Shown here one piece after another: positions 54,366-63,974 of a stretch of 64,000 nucleotides of DNA. The notes beneath the pieces were generated by a model that saw only the letters and a program-made list of their open reading frames with translations, was not told the origin of the DNA and did not search any database. The DNA comes from Bacillus velezensis (GTDB lineage Bacteria > Bacillota > Bacilli > Bacillales > Bacillaceae), in assembly GCF_001461825.1 (NCBI RefSeq), contig NZ_LLZC01000018.1, forward strand, positions 186,001 to 250,000, in the 5' to 3' direction. Within the stretch, counting starts at the first letter, position 1; each line of letters opens with the position of its first letter. A program made the translations under genes and the position numbers.

Positions 54366-55727
54366 ATGAATGATCATCGAGCTGACGGCAGAAGCCGCGA
54401 TCAGTCAGATCTTTCACATACGGAACAAAACAGAAATGAACAGCAGCGGATCAGCCATCAGGAGCCGGAGCTGCTCGAAGGGCCCGTCTCGAAAGAAGCG
54501 GAAAACGAGACGGCCGCCGGCGCGGAATTTGAAAAAACGGCTGCCGTGAAAAAAGAAAAAAAACGGAGAGCCGCTTGGCTGAGCCCGATTTTAGGCGGTA
54601 TTATCGGCGGAGGCCTCGTGCTTGGCATTGTGCCGAACCTGCCGAGTGAGCAGCATAAGACAGAAGCCGTTTCTGATACGAAACAAGTTCAGTCTTCGAA
54701 TTTTACGTCAACGCCTTTGAAAAATACCTCAAGCGTAGCGGATATGGTAGAAGATTTGGAGCCTGCGATTGTGGGAGTGTCCAACTACCAAGCTTCGCAA
54801 AGCAGCCAGTTCGGACTTGACGGCGGTTCAAGCTCTGAAACGGAGAGCGGCACGGGGTCAGGCGTCATCTTCAAAAAAGACGGCGAAAAAGCGTACATCA
54901 TTACAAACAATCATGTCGTAGAAGGTGCGAACAAACTGTCGGTCACTCTTTACAATGGGAAAACCGAAACGGCAAAGCTTGTCGGAAAGGATGCTATCAG
55001 TGACTTGGCTGTATTGGAAATCAGCTCGTCCAATGTCAAAAAAGCGGCCAGCTTCGGGGATTCCTCCAAGCTCCGCATTGCCGATAAAGTAATTGCCATC
55101 GGCAACCCGCTCGGCCAGCAGTTTTCCGGCACCGTCACACAAGGTGTCATCAGCGGGCTGAACAGAACGGTAGACGCCGATACATCCCAAGGCACGGTGG
55201 AAATGAACGTGATTCAGACGGATGCGGCGATTAACCCCGGAAACAGCGGCGGCCCGTTAATCAACTCAAGCGGCCAGGTTATCGGGATCAACAGCATGAA
55301 AGTCAGTGAAAGCGGCGTGGAGTCACTCGGCTTTGCCATTCCGAGCAATGATGTAGAACCGATAGTCGACCAGCTGCTTGCAAAAGGAAAAGTCGAGCGC
55401 CCGTTTTTAGGTGTGCAGATGATTGATATGTCGCAAGTGCCGGAAACCTATCAGGAAAACACGCTCGGACTGTTCGGCGACCAGCTGTCTAAGGGTGTTT
55501 ACGTAAAAGAAGTGCAATCCGGCTCACCGGCTGCGAAAGCGGGCATCAAATCCAATGACGTCATTGTACAATTGAACGGCAAAGATGTCGGCAGCAGCGC
55601 CGATATCAGACAGATCTTATATAACCAGCTGAAAATCGGCGATAAAACGACTGTTCAAGTTCTCAGAAGCGGAAGCAAAAAGACGCTGAACGTCACATTA
55701 ACGAAACAAACCGAAAGCGCAAGCTGA
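54366..55727 (+). CDS. htrB: Membrane-anchored serine protease HtrB (YvtA)
   Basis: DegP/HtrA-type quality-control protease, about 453 aa from ATG 54366 (GTG 54360 also possible) after AAAGGAGTG. Charged cytosolic N-terminus, one membrane helix (PILGGIIGGGLVLGIVP), protease domain with His in ITNNHVVEGA, Asp in DAISDLAVLE and Ser in NPGNSGGPLI, then one PDZ domain (GVYVKEVQSGSPAAKAGIKS). Controlled by CssR. Confidence 0.95.
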   Translation: MNDHRADGRSRDQSDLSHTEQNRNEQQRISHQEPELLEGPVSKEAENETAAGAEFEKTAAVKKEKKRRAAWLSPILGGIIGGGLVLGIVPNLPSEQHKTEAVSDTKQVQSSNFTSTPLKNTSSVADMVEDLEPAIVGVSNYQASQSSQFGLDGGSSSETESGTGSGVIFKKDGEKAYIITNNHVVEGANKLSVTLYNGKTETAKLVGKDAISDLAVLEISSSNVKKAASFGDSSKLRIADKVIAIGNPLGQQFSGTVTQGVISGLNRTVDADTSQGTVEMNVIQTDAAINPGNSGGPLINSSGQVIGINSMKVSESGVESLGFAIPSNDVEPIVDQLLAKGKVERPFLGVQMIDMSQVPETYQENTLGLFGDQLSKGVYVKEVQSGSPAAKAGIKSNDVIVQLNGKDVGSSADIRQILYNQLKIGDKTTVQVLRSGSKKTLNVTLTKQTESAS

Positions 55728-55735
55728 ACGCATAA

Positions 55736-55771
55736 AAAAAGCTGAACCTTCAACTGAGGTTCAGCTTTTTT
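55736..55771. terminator. Terminator htrB / mrgA
   Basis: AAAAAGCTGAACCT/AGGTTCAGCTTTTT perfect stem, 7-nt loop, convergent genes. Confidence 0.95.
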
Positions 55772-55773
55772 CG

Positions 55774-56244
55774 TCATTCTCCCAAGTAGGCTGACAGCAT
55801 CCACACGTGCTTGTCCGCTTCTTCAACTAATCCGACAAACAGGTCGGCAGTTGACGGGTCATTTTGTTCCTCGGCGATGCCGATGACAAATTTTGATTCG
55901 CGGCTGATTTGTTTATAGTCTTGAACCAGTGATTCCACCATTTCAGAAGCCGTTTTTTCCTGGCCTTCATCCGTAATGGAAGCTTGTTCAAGGTAAGTGT
56001 GTAAAGTCGCCGCAGGCTGTCCGCCGATGGCCAGAAGACGCTCTGCGATGGCATCCGCCGTTTCCGCCGCTTCGTTATACAGTTCTTCAAATTTTTCATG
56101 AAGCGTAAAGAAATGAGGACCTTTTACATACCAATGGAAGCGGTGCAGTTTAGAGTAAAGGATAAACCAGTTTGATAATTGTGTGTTCATTGATTTCTCA
56201 ACAAGAGTTTCAGTTTTTTTCGCGTTTTGTGTATTCATATTCAT
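55774..56244 (-). CDS. mrgA: Dps-family DNA-binding stress protein MrgA
   Basis: 156 aa from ATG 56244; the second ATG at 56238 has better spacing from GGAGGACG. The ferroxidase centre pattern [20 protein letters not shown] is intact. Twelve-subunit shell that stores iron and covers DNA in peroxide stress. PerR box 60-80 bases upstream. Matches the htrB-mrgA order of B. subtilis. Confidence 0.95.
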   Translation of the reverse strand: MNMNTQNAKKTETLVEKSMNTQLSNWFILYSKLHRFHWYVKGPHFFTLHEKFEELYNEAAETADAIAERLLAIGGQPAATLHTYLEQASITDEGQEKTASEMVESLVQDYKQISRESKFVIGIAEEQNDPSTADLFVGLVEEADKHVWMLSAYLGE

Positions 56245-56305
56245 CGTCCTCCCTGTGATCTGTTAATTTAATTATACCACATATCAAATAAAAATCAATA
56301 CTAAA

Positions 56306-56320
56306 TTATAATAATTATAA
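56306..56320. promoter_or_regulatory. PerR box of mrgA
   Basis: TTATAATAATTATAA, exact match to the 7-1-7 PerR consensus, inside the mrgA promoter. Confidence 0.92.
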
Positions 56321-56327
56321 TTTAGGT

Positions 56328-57170
56328 TTAAGTGAACAGCTTTTTCTTCACAACAGATTCCCAGGCGGACCACGAGAAGAGTGAGCGGAAAGCCAATGCC
56401 AGCTTAACGCCCCTGCCGATCGGATACCGCAGTTTCTTCAGCCGTTTCCTTTGTGCCAATTGATAAATCAGCTCCGCTACGTCATCAGGATCGCCGCTTT
56501 TGGATGCGTTGGCTTTGAAGTAAGCTTCGATTTGCTGATAATAGCGGTAATAGGGCGAATCTTTGGCGGGTGCCGTAAGATGATTGGAGAGAGACGTCTT
56601 CCAAATAGACGTTTTATAGGAGCCCGGTTCTATTAAAGCTGCATCAATTCCTAAAGGCAGCAGTTCGAGGCGCAGACACTCTGTAAATCCTTCAACCGCG
56701 AATTTGGAAGAGACGTACGGAGATAGAGCCGGGAAACCGGTCAGTCCGCTGATACTGCTGATATTGAAGATTTTCGCCCCGCCATGTTTTCGCATATAAG
56801 GCAGCACGGTTTTTGTGACGTGAATCAGACCGAATACATTTGTTTCATACTGCTGTCTGTAATGTTCCATCAGCACATCGTCAATAAACCCCCCGTACGC
56901 AGAGCCGGCGTTATTGACGAGCAGGTCAATCGGTCCGAAACCGCTGATGGTGTTCCCGAAGTCAGACACCGACTGCTCATTTGTCACATCTAAAGAAACG
57001 ACCGTAACATGATCGGATGCACCCGCTTGAGCGGCGGCCTCTTTCAGTATTTCAGCTTTCTCCGGCTGTCTGGCTGTTGCGATGACGTGATAAGACCGGG
57101 CGAGCTTCAGCGCTGTCAGCAGCCCGAATCCGCTCGTCGCGCCGGTTACAATGGCAATTTTTCTGTTCAT
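56328..57170 (-). CDS. yusZ: SDR-family oxidoreductase YusZ
   Basis: 280 aa classical short-chain dehydrogenase: TGATSGFGLLTALKL, NNAGSAYGG, Ser in NISSISG, catalytic YVSSKFAVEG. C-terminal extension LKKLRYPIGRGVKLALAFRS is typical of the YusZ/retinol-dehydrogenase-like group. Substrate unknown. Confidence 0.93.
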   Translation of the reverse strand: MNRKIAIVTGATSGFGLLTALKLARSYHVIATARQPEKAEILKEAAAQAGASDHVTVVSLDVTNEQSVSDFGNTISGFGPIDLLVNNAGSAYGGFIDDVLMEHYRQQYETNVFGLIHVTKTVLPYMRKHGGAKIFNISSISGLTGFPALSPYVSSKFAVEGFTECLRLELLPLGIDAALIEPGSYKTSIWKTSLSNHLTAPAKDSPYYRYYQQIEAYFKANASKSGDPDDVAELIYQLAQRKRLKKLRYPIGRGVKLALAFRSLFSWSAWESVVKKKLFT

Positions 57171-57302
57171 CTTATAATCCTCCCCGTTTGTTCTTATCTC
57201 ATAGTGTATAACATCTCGCGGAAAGAAGGAGAAATCGTTCGGAAATATGTCAGAATTGTTTTATAATGGAGTCAGCTTCGGATAGAAAGGGGTAAAGAAA
57301 AG

Positions 57303-59084
57303 ATGGCATTAGAGGGATTGAAGGAAACATGGGATTTAAACTCGATTTTTGAGGGCGGGAGCCGGTCGGAAGAGTTTCAGCAATACATACAAGAGCTCAA
57401 AAAGCATCTAAGCGTCTTTCAACATGCGGTTGAAGCGTTTACAGTTCCGGCGCATGCGGATGAAAGCCGGGACCTGATCAATCTGATCGATAGGTTTGAA
57501 CGGTCAGCGATCATGATCAGGCAGGCGGGAGCGTTCGTCGGCTGTCTTCAGGCTCAGAACACTCATGATCAGAAAGCGAATGAATGGAGGGCGCGGATTA
57601 ATCAGCTGAGCAGTGATTTTAAATCCGCTCTGGTCACCCTTGACGATACACTTGCCCGGATTGACGAGCGGGTTTGGGAGGAGCTGCTGCAAAAACCGGA
57701 ACTTCAGGATCTCACATATGTTTTAAATGAGAGAAGAGACCGTGTCAAGGAGAAGCTCAGCGCTTCAGAAGAAAGACTGATTGAAGGCCTGGCCGTTGAC
57801 GGCTATCACGCATGGGGCGACCTGTATAATGCGGCTGTCGGCAGAATGAAGATTCCGTTTGAGGATAAAGAGCTGTCGGTCGGCCAAGCGGAAAATATGA
57901 TGGCGCACCCGGACCGCCGCATCAGACGTCAAGTGTTCAAAGAGCTTAATGAAGCCTGGAAAGGAGAAGAGGAGCTTTTCGGCAGCACGCTGAACCATCT
58001 GGCCGGCTTCCGCACGGAAATCTATAAAGCGCGGGGCTGGAAAAGCGCTTTGGAAGAGCCGCTTGCGATCAACCGAATGAAAAAAGAAACGCTGGATGTC
58101 ATGTGGCAGGTCATTACCGATCATAAAAAGCCTTTTGCCGAATACCTGAATCGAAAGGCATCTCTTTTAGGGCTTGAGCGGCTGAACTGGTATGATGTGG
58201 GCGCGCCGATCGGCGAGGCTCCGAAAGAATACACATTTGATGAAGCGGCCAATCTGATCGTCAGCCAATTTTCGACGTTTGGCAAAAAGCTGTCCGCATT
58301 TACGGAAAAAGCGTTTCGTGATCGGTGGATAGAAGCGGAAGACCGCAGCGGCAAACGGGTCGGCGGTTTCTGCACCAGTTTCCCCGACAGCGGAGAATCC
58401 CGGATTTTCATGACATTTTCCGGAAGCGCTTCGAATGTATCGACGCTGGCGCATGAGCTCGGTCACGCGTTCCATCAGGAGGCCATGCTTCAAGTGCGGC
58501 AGCTGAACAGGGCCTACGCCATGAATGTGGCTGAAACAGCCTCGACCTTTGCGGAAATGATCGTCGCCGACGCCGCTTTGAAACAAGCGGAGACAAAGGA
58601 TGAAAAGCTGTTCTTGCTTGAAGATAAAATTCAAAGAAGCGTAGCCATGTTTATGAATATTCATGCGAGATTTTTATTTGAAACGCGTTTTTATGAAGAA
58701 CGGAAGCAGGGCGTCGTTCCGGCTGAGAAACTGAATGAACTGATGGAAGCGGCGCAGAAAGAAGCGTTTTGCGATTCATTAGGGGAATACCACCCTCATT
58801 TCTGGGCTTCAAAACTGCATTTTCATATTACAGGAGTGCCGTTTTACAACTTTCCGTATACGTTCGGTTATTTATTTTCGCTTGGAATATACGCAAGAGC
58901 TCTTCGGGAAAAAGCGGATTTTGAAGAAAAATATATCGCGCTTTTGTGTGACACGGCTTCGATGACCGTTGAGGATTTGGCGATGAAGCACCTTGGAGCG
59001 GATCTGACGGAACGGTCGTTTTGGGAAGACGCGGTCCGCCTTGCCGTACAGGATGTGCAGGAATTTTTAGAGCTGACTGAATGA
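57303..59084 (+). CDS. yusX: M3B-family oligoendopeptidase YusX
   Basis: Cytosolic zinc metallopeptidase of 593 aa, PepF-like. Zinc site HELGH at residues 384-388 in STLAHELGHAFHQEAM with the third ligand Glu in NVAETASTFAEM. Degrades short peptides. Start ATG after AAAGGGGTAAAG. Confidence 0.94.
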   Translation: MALEGLKETWDLNSIFEGGSRSEEFQQYIQELKKHLSVFQHAVEAFTVPAHADESRDLINLIDRFERSAIMIRQAGAFVGCLQAQNTHDQKANEWRARINQLSSDFKSALVTLDDTLARIDERVWEELLQKPELQDLTYVLNERRDRVKEKLSASEERLIEGLAVDGYHAWGDLYNAAVGRMKIPFEDKELSVGQAENMMAHPDRRIRRQVFKELNEAWKGEEELFGSTLNHLAGFRTEIYKARGWKSALEEPLAINRMKKETLDVMWQVITDHKKPFAEYLNRKASLLGLERLNWYDVGAPIGEAPKEYTFDEAANLIVSQFSTFGKKLSAFTEKAFRDRWIEAEDRSGKRVGGFCTSFPDSGESRIFMTFSGSASNVSTLAHELGHAFHQEAMLQVRQLNRAYAMNVAETASTFAEMIVADAALKQAETKDEKLFLLEDKIQRSVAMFMNIHARFLFETRFYEERKQGVVPAEKLNELMEAAQKEAFCDSLGEYHPHFWASKLHFHITGVPFYNFPYTFGYLFSLGIYARALREKADFEEKYIALLCDTASMTVEDLAMKHLGADLTERSFWEDAVRLAVQDVQEFLELTE

Positions 59085-59202
59085 TAATCTGGAGATGAAC
59101 CGGCCGGAGTGTTACCGCTCCGGTTCTTTTTTGTTCCATGAATGACAGCCGCCTCCCTTGGAAATACCTAAAAACGATCGGAATGGAATGGGAGTGAATC
59201 GC

Positions 59203-59640
59203 ATGAAATGGTTCAGGACGGCGGGCGTTTTATGTCTTACGCTGATGCTGATTGCCGGCTGCCGATTGATTGAAGAAAAACGGGAAGCGGAACAAGACAG
59301 CACACCCGTGTCATCTGCGAAGCAGGTTCCTTACAGCAGCTTTTCCCTGCGCGTCAGCTACGGAGCCGGAGAGCATAACCGCTATGAAGGTTTGTATGAA
59401 AGAAAAAGCGGTCATGAAAAGGCGGACATCCGGGACAAGCTCTCAGGGGTTCACAGAGAGGGCGAGGAAGCGCTTGATGAAATGAAGATGATCCTCGGAG
59501 AACTTGCCGTAAACAGCCGGATGCAGGAAAGCGAGGTCGTCCGGCAGGTGCTCTCGGCTTTTAATTTGGACAGCCGCTATGACCATTTTTATCTGAAACT
59601 GAAAAAGAACAACGGAGAAATGACAGAAATAAAAAAATAA
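59203..59640 (+). CDS. yusW: Lipoprotein YusW
   Basis: 145 aa from ATG 59203 after GGGAGTG. Signal peptide with lipobox LIAGC (Cys about residue 19), then a small YusW-type domain. An in-frame extension to 59158 lacks a ribosome site. Function unknown. Confidence 0.85.
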   Translation: MKWFRTAGVLCLTLMLIAGCRLIEEKREAEQDSTPVSSAKQVPYSSFSLRVSYGAGEHNRYEGLYERKSGHEKADIRDKLSGVHREGEEALDEMKMILGELAVNSRMQESEVVRQVLSAFNLDSRYDHFYLKLKKNNGEMTEIKK

Positions 59641-59674
59641 CCGCCGTCCGCTGCTTTTTTGCCCAAAACTAATT

Positions 59675-59693
59675 GATAATGATATTCAGAGTC
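59675..59693. promoter_or_regulatory. Fur box of yusV
   Basis: GATAATGATATTCAGAGTC, four differences from the 19-bp consensus but with the left half perfect, upstream of the TATAAT near 59710. Confidence 0.7.
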
Positions 59694-59795
59694 ATTAATT
59701 TCTGTTACAATATAATCATGATCTCACGTTGAATGTTTAGGCAATTTGTTTATATACATAGTGTTGGGAAACTCAAAAAAGGAGCGGTTAGCGGT

Positions 59796-60620
59796 ATGAG
59801 TGCAATTTCTACAGAGACGCTGAGCTTAGGGTACGGAGAAACTGTTATCATTGACGAATTGGATGTCGCGATTCCAAAAGGCGAAATAACTGTATTGATC
59901 GGAAGCAACGGCTGCGGAAAATCGACGCTTTTACGTTCATTGGCCCGGCTTATGAAACCGAGGGGCGGTTCTGTGCTTTTAGAAGGAAAAGCCATCGCTA
60001 AGCTTCCGACGAAGGAAGTGGCAAGAGAGCTCGCTATTTTGCCGCAGAGTCCGTCAGCTCCCGAAGGCCTGACGGTGCATCAGCTTGTGAAGCAGGGAAG
60101 ATACCCTTATCAAAGCTGGCTGAAGCAATGGTCTAAAGAGGACGAAGACGCAGTGGCAAACGCGCTTAAAGCGACGAAGCTTGAGGAAATGGCCGACCGT
60201 CCGGTAGATTCCTTGTCAGGCGGACAGCGCCAGCGCGCATGGATTGCGATGACACTCGCTCAGGATACAGATATCATTCTGCTTGACGAGCCGACAACCT
60301 ATCTCGACATGACGCATCAAATTGAAATTCTTGATTTGCTGTTTGAATTAAATGAAAAAGAAAAACGCACAATCGTCATGGTGCTGCACGACCTCAATCT
60401 GGCATGCCGTTATGCCCATTATCTGGTCGCCATTAAGGATAAACAGATTTACGCAGAGGGCCGTCCCGAAGAAGTCATCACTTGCGAGCTTGTACAGCAG
60501 GTCTTTGCGATGAACTGCCAGGTAACGCAAGACCCGCTGTTCGGCACGCCGCTTTGCATTCCGCACGGACGCGGCAGATGTATCGTGCAGGAAGCGGCCC
60601 TCACCGCCCGATTGTCATAA
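59796..60620 (+). CDS. yusV: Siderophore ABC transporter ATPase YusV
   Basis: 274 aa from ATG 59796 after AAAGGAGCGG. Walker A GSNGCGKSTLL, Q-loop ILPQSPS, signature LSGGQRQRAWIAMTLAQ, Walker B IILLDEPTTYLD, switch His in MVLHDLNLA. No permease beside it. In B. subtilis YusV is the shared ATPase for bacillibactin (FeuBC) and schizokinen (YfiZ-YfhA) uptake. C-terminal CQVTQDPLFGTPLCIPHGRG. Confidence 0.94.
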   Translation: MSAISTETLSLGYGETVIIDELDVAIPKGEITVLIGSNGCGKSTLLRSLARLMKPRGGSVLLEGKAIAKLPTKEVARELAILPQSPSAPEGLTVHQLVKQGRYPYQSWLKQWSKEDEDAVANALKATKLEEMADRPVDSLSGGQRQRAWIAMTLAQDTDIILLDEPTTYLDMTHQIEILDLLFELNEKEKRTIVMVLHDLNLACRYAHYLVAIKDKQIYAEGRPEEVITCELVQQVFAMNCQVTQDPLFGTPLCIPHGRGRCIVQEAALTARLS

Positions 60621-60644
60621 TCATGAAAAAGGGAAGGGAACGGT

Positions 60645-60890
60645 ATGGAAGAGAAACTGCAGCAGCAGCTGGACGGCCTGCTTGAAAAATACACGGAACT
60701 ATTGCTTGGCGAAACAAACCCGGATGTAAAGGAAGAAGTCAGGCAGTGGATTTTGTATACACATATCGCAAAAAGCATGCCTCCGCTCGTCAAACATTGG
60801 AATCAATCCTACCCGGACGCCAAAGAGGGCATCAAAGCTGCGATACAGCACATTAAACAGCTCAATGAAGCACACAGAAAAAAACAATAA
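60645..60890 (+). CDS. yusU: YusU, small conserved protein (DUF2573)
   Basis: 81 aa, mostly helical: EEKLQQQLDGLLEKYTELLL, VRQWILYTHIAKSMPPLVKH. Unknown role; 24 bases after yusV and before a strong terminator, so it is the second gene of a Fur-controlled unit. Confidence 0.85.
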   Translation: MEEKLQQQLDGLLEKYTELLLGETNPDVKEEVRQWILYTHIAKSMPPLVKHWNQSYPDAKEGIKAAIQHIKQLNEAHRKKQ

Positions 60891-60932
60891 AAAAGCTTTC
60901 GGCATCAAAGAGAGGTGCCGGAAGCTTTTTTT
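60891..60932 (+). terminator. Terminator after yusU
   Basis: AAAAGCTTTCGGCA/TGCCGGAAGCTTTT stem, 10-nt loop, T-run. Confidence 0.93.
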
Positions 60933-61083
60933 GCTGAAAAGGAATCAATAAAGGCGCCCGTTCAATTCATAGCGAAGAACTTTAATGTAACTAACGCACC
61001 CGTTTGTTAACGTATATTTCTTCCGCTTGCTGAACCAAGAAAAAAGGACCGCCGCAGCAATCCCTTTCTCTCTTTCCTATATA

Positions 61084-62124
61084 TCACATTTCCTTTCGGA
61101 TACGTAATAACTCTTCAAATGCTTTTATATTTGTATCAAAATTGGGCACTGTTTGAGATTCCTCGGCACATTTGACTTGTGCTACAACCAAATCATGAAA
61201 AGGTGTTGAAATGCCAGTACCTTCTGCCATTTTGGGAATAACTCCATTAATATAATCAATTTCAGTTTTGCGTTTTTTCTCAAGATCCTGAAGCATACTT
61301 GCTCTTAGCAGCCTAGATGGTTCCATGGCTGACCTAAATGTTTGGATACGTTCAGGAATATCATTTTCGCTTCTTAATTCCAAAGATTCTAAATCAAGGC
61401 CGCCCATTTTCGCAAATTTGACACCATTGGCGTGTCCAACCTTAATCGTCTCATCTGCGATATGAACTGCACTAACAATGCCGATTTCATGGTCAAGAAT
61501 GTCTCCGTATTCTCCGTTTAATGCTGCCGATAAACCACTGAATGCATTATTGATAAGTAATTTTGACCACTTCGTTCCAACTAAATTATCGGAAATATGT
61601 GTTCCGCCGATAAGGTCTAAAACCGATTTAATACGCTGGATTCTTTCTGTTGTTTCACCATGTAATTCTCCAATTTGAAAAGCGTACTCTTTAAATTGAG
61701 TATACTCAGTTGTAAGTCTGGATACGCCCGGTTCAATAAACGTAGCACCAAATTCAACAGAACCTGCAATAACACGTTCATCACCAACGATCGAAGCGAC
61801 TTTCTGTTCAGGTATACCGTTTTGCAAGGAACATACTACACTGTCATCCTTTAAAAAAGGCAGTAACTCCTTAAGAATGGAGTCATTATATAATTGTTTC
61901 GTCAGAAGTAATATGAAATCATACTTGCCTGACTTGTTTTCAGGGGTAATGGCTTTCACCTTTGCTTGAAATTCCGTTGTACCAACTACTTTAGCACCTA
62001 TTTGATTTAAAGTATCTACATGTTCTTTGTATGAATCAATCAATTCGACATCCATTCCGCCAGCAGACAGATATGCTCCAACAATGGTTCCTAAAGAACC
62101 TGCTCCTAAAACTGCAATTCTCAT
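61084..62124 (-). CDS. Ketopantoate reductase-like (PanE/ApbA family) oxidoreductase
   Basis: 346 aa. N-terminal NADP motif GAGSLGTIVGAYLS, then LLTKQ and CSLQNGIPEQ; C-terminal helical domain with NNAFSGLSAALNG (family Lys in TKWSKLLINN) and KKRKTEIDYINGVI. Longer than most PanE (about 300 aa). Second gene after the decarboxylase, 13 bases apart. Likely reduces a 2-keto acid; real substrate unknown, and panE proper is usually elsewhere. Confidence 0.88.
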   Translation of the reverse strand: MRIAVLGAGSLGTIVGAYLSAGGMDVELIDSYKEHVDTLNQIGAKVVGTTEFQAKVKAITPENKSGKYDFILLLTKQLYNDSILKELLPFLKDDSVVCSLQNGIPEQKVASIVGDERVIAGSVEFGATFIEPGVSRLTTEYTQFKEYAFQIGELHGETTERIQRIKSVLDLIGGTHISDNLVGTKWSKLLINNAFSGLSAALNGEYGDILDHEIGIVSAVHIADETIKVGHANGVKFAKMGGLDLESLELRSENDIPERIQTFRSAMEPSRLLRASMLQDLEKKRKTEIDYINGVIPKMAEGTGISTPFHDLVVAQVKCAEESQTVPNFDTNIKAFEELLRIRKEM

Positions 62125-62137
62125 TGTAAACGTCTCC

Positions 62138-62884
62138 TTATTTTTCCTCTAAGTAGTTATAAACCGGCTGTGCTGCATTTAAGGTTAAATCCGTAATAAT
62201 ATGAGATGCTGAAACAACTTCTAGTACAGGCAAATCTGCAAGCGGTGCCAGAGCATGTTCAAATAATTGAAGCCGCGCCGGTCCAGTCCAGGCACCTTTA
62301 ACTTCTATATTCGTTATTTGCGTTCTCACCAAATCACAAACCCTTAAATCACCATTGTAATCAGTAGCAATCTTCACCATAAAATTAGGTCGGCAAATTT
62401 CCCTTTTCGCTTTTTCCTTGTCCATTTCGAAATGTTTATATCCCATAGTCGCAGCTGCCACACGAAGACTGCCATAATCCAATGTGCCAACAAGAGTATC
62501 AGAGTCTATATACAGCTTAGGGGCACCCAATTTCTTTGGATATGCAGTAAGTTCCCGTCCGCTTGCAATAGCCGGGAAATTGTCTACATACATAGAATGA
62601 ACATAATCTCCTTCTTCACCATTAAAGCTGACAGGGATGACTTGTCCCGCCTCTGTATAGGCACCAAGTCCGGAAACATCGGGCATCCACATCACTTCGA
62701 ATTTCACTAAAGGTTCAGTAATTTCAAGAGGTTCCGGCACTGCCGCACGTAAAGCTTTTTCATCCGTTCGGTAAATAATATTAAGATATTCCCGGTTAAC
62801 AAATTTATAGGTTGGGATAGGATAAGCAGGAGCCGTTAGTGGCGTATTTAAATTTTTTGCTATATCTTTCACATCAATTTTCAT
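62138..62884 (-). CDS. adc: Acetoacetate decarboxylase
   Basis: 248 aa. Catalytic Lys pair K117-K118 in GRELTAYPKKLGAPKL, matching the Schiff-base Lys of the clostridial enzyme, with the conserved E111. Converts acetoacetate to acetone and CO2, or decarboxylates a related beta-keto acid. RBS AAAGGGTG. First gene of a two-gene operon divergent from the LysR gene. Confidence 0.92.
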   Translation of the reverse strand: MKIDVKDIAKNLNTPLTAPAYPIPTYKFVNREYLNIIYRTDEKALRAAVPEPLEITEPLVKFEVMWMPDVSGLGAYTEAGQVIPVSFNGEEGDYVHSMYVDNFPAIASGRELTAYPKKLGAPKLYIDSDTLVGTLDYGSLRVAAATMGYKHFEMDKEKAKREICRPNFMVKIATDYNGDLRVCDLVRTQITNIEVKGAWTGPARLQLFEHALAPLADLPVLEVVSASHIITDLTLNAAQPVYNYLEEK

Positions 62885-63005
62885 TGAATGACACCCTTTC
62901 CTTTTCTTTAACTATGCTATTATCTTACATCCGCATTTACATTTAATCTAATACATAATAAGGTATATATATATTTATTGAAATAAATGAGAGGGGTGCA
63001 GACAG

Positions 63006-63893
63006 ATGGAATTGCTGCAGCTAAAATACTTTCAGACAGTTGCCTATACTGAACATATTTCTAAAGCAGCAGAACAATTAAAGATTGCCCAGCCTTCTTT
63101 AAGTCTCACTATAAAAAGACTTGAGAATGAACTGGGAACAACCTTGTTTGAGAGAAAAGGCAGAAATATTAAGCTGAGTTCAGCAGGGAAAATTCTTTTA
63201 AAACATGTAAACAGGATTTTTACTGAGATTGAAAATGCACAAACGGAAATTCAATTGGAGGAACATCAAATGTCTGACACCATCAGAATATCTATTTCCA
63301 ATCCAAGATTCCTTGCAGGACTGATGAGTGAATATATCAACCGCTCCCCTCAATCAAAAATTCTCCAAGCAATCGGAGTTAAAAGCGAGATCATAACAAG
63401 TTTAAAAAAAGGGGACATTGATTTAGGAATAACAGGTCATCCGATTCAAGATGAAGAGATAGAGAGTTGTGTGCTGGTAAATGAAGATATTGTTCTGGCT
63501 TTGCCCTCAAACCACCGATTTACGGGTAAAACAGAAATTTCTTTACGTCTTGCCGCCGATGAACCATTTATTACCCTTGCTAATAATGAAGAGTACAGCG
63601 GTTTTACAGCCTCGCTTTGTGAGAAAGCCGGTTTCACCCCAAATATTGCATTTGAGGCAGATTCTCATTTACTGGTCGAGATTATAAAGCTGGATCAAGG
63701 TGTTGCGTTGCTTCCTATTTCAGTTTGCAGAACATTGGGGCTGAATTTTATAAAAGTGACTGATCACTCTGCTTCATATCCAGTCGGCTTATCTTGGTTA
63801 AGACATAAGCTGTTATCTTCTTCGATAAGAAATTTTCGTGACTTTATTATGTCGTACTATAAAGATAACTATGAAATGTTTAAGGTTTATTAA
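63006..63893 (+). CDS. LysR-family regulator (YusT-like)
   Basis: 295 aa. Helix-turn-helix QTVAYTEHISKAAEQLKIAQ and LERKGRNIKLSSAGK, then a periplasmic-binding-like effector domain. Divergent from adc by 121 bases, so it is the presumed regulator of adc and the PanE-like gene. Position fits B. subtilis yusT, but the neighbours differ. RBS GAGGGGTG. Confidence 0.9.
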   Translation: MELLQLKYFQTVAYTEHISKAAEQLKIAQPSLSLTIKRLENELGTTLFERKGRNIKLSSAGKILLKHVNRIFTEIENAQTEIQLEEHQMSDTIRISISNPRFLAGLMSEYINRSPQSKILQAIGVKSEIITSLKKGDIDLGITGHPIQDEEIESCVLVNEDIVLALPSNHRFTGKTEISLRLAADEPFITLANNEEYSGFTASLCEKAGFTPNIAFEADSHLLVEIIKLDQGVALLPISVCRTLGLNFIKVTDHSASYPVGLSWLRHKLLSSSIRNFRDFIMSYYKDNYEMFKVY

Positions 63894-63974
63894 AGGGTTT
63901 CATCATTATTTTTTTGAATTTTTCCCCCAATTCCAATGAGGCGGAAGACTGGCCATTCCCAGATGATATAAAAA

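Noticed and set aside
58167..58664. Long antisense open frame over yusX
   Set aside because: Reverse frame of a well-conserved metallopeptidase; no ribosome site or protein-like composition.
61020..61083. Terminator after the PanE-like gene
   Set aside because: The GGACCGCCGCAGC stretch does not make a clear stem followed by a T-run on the minus strand.
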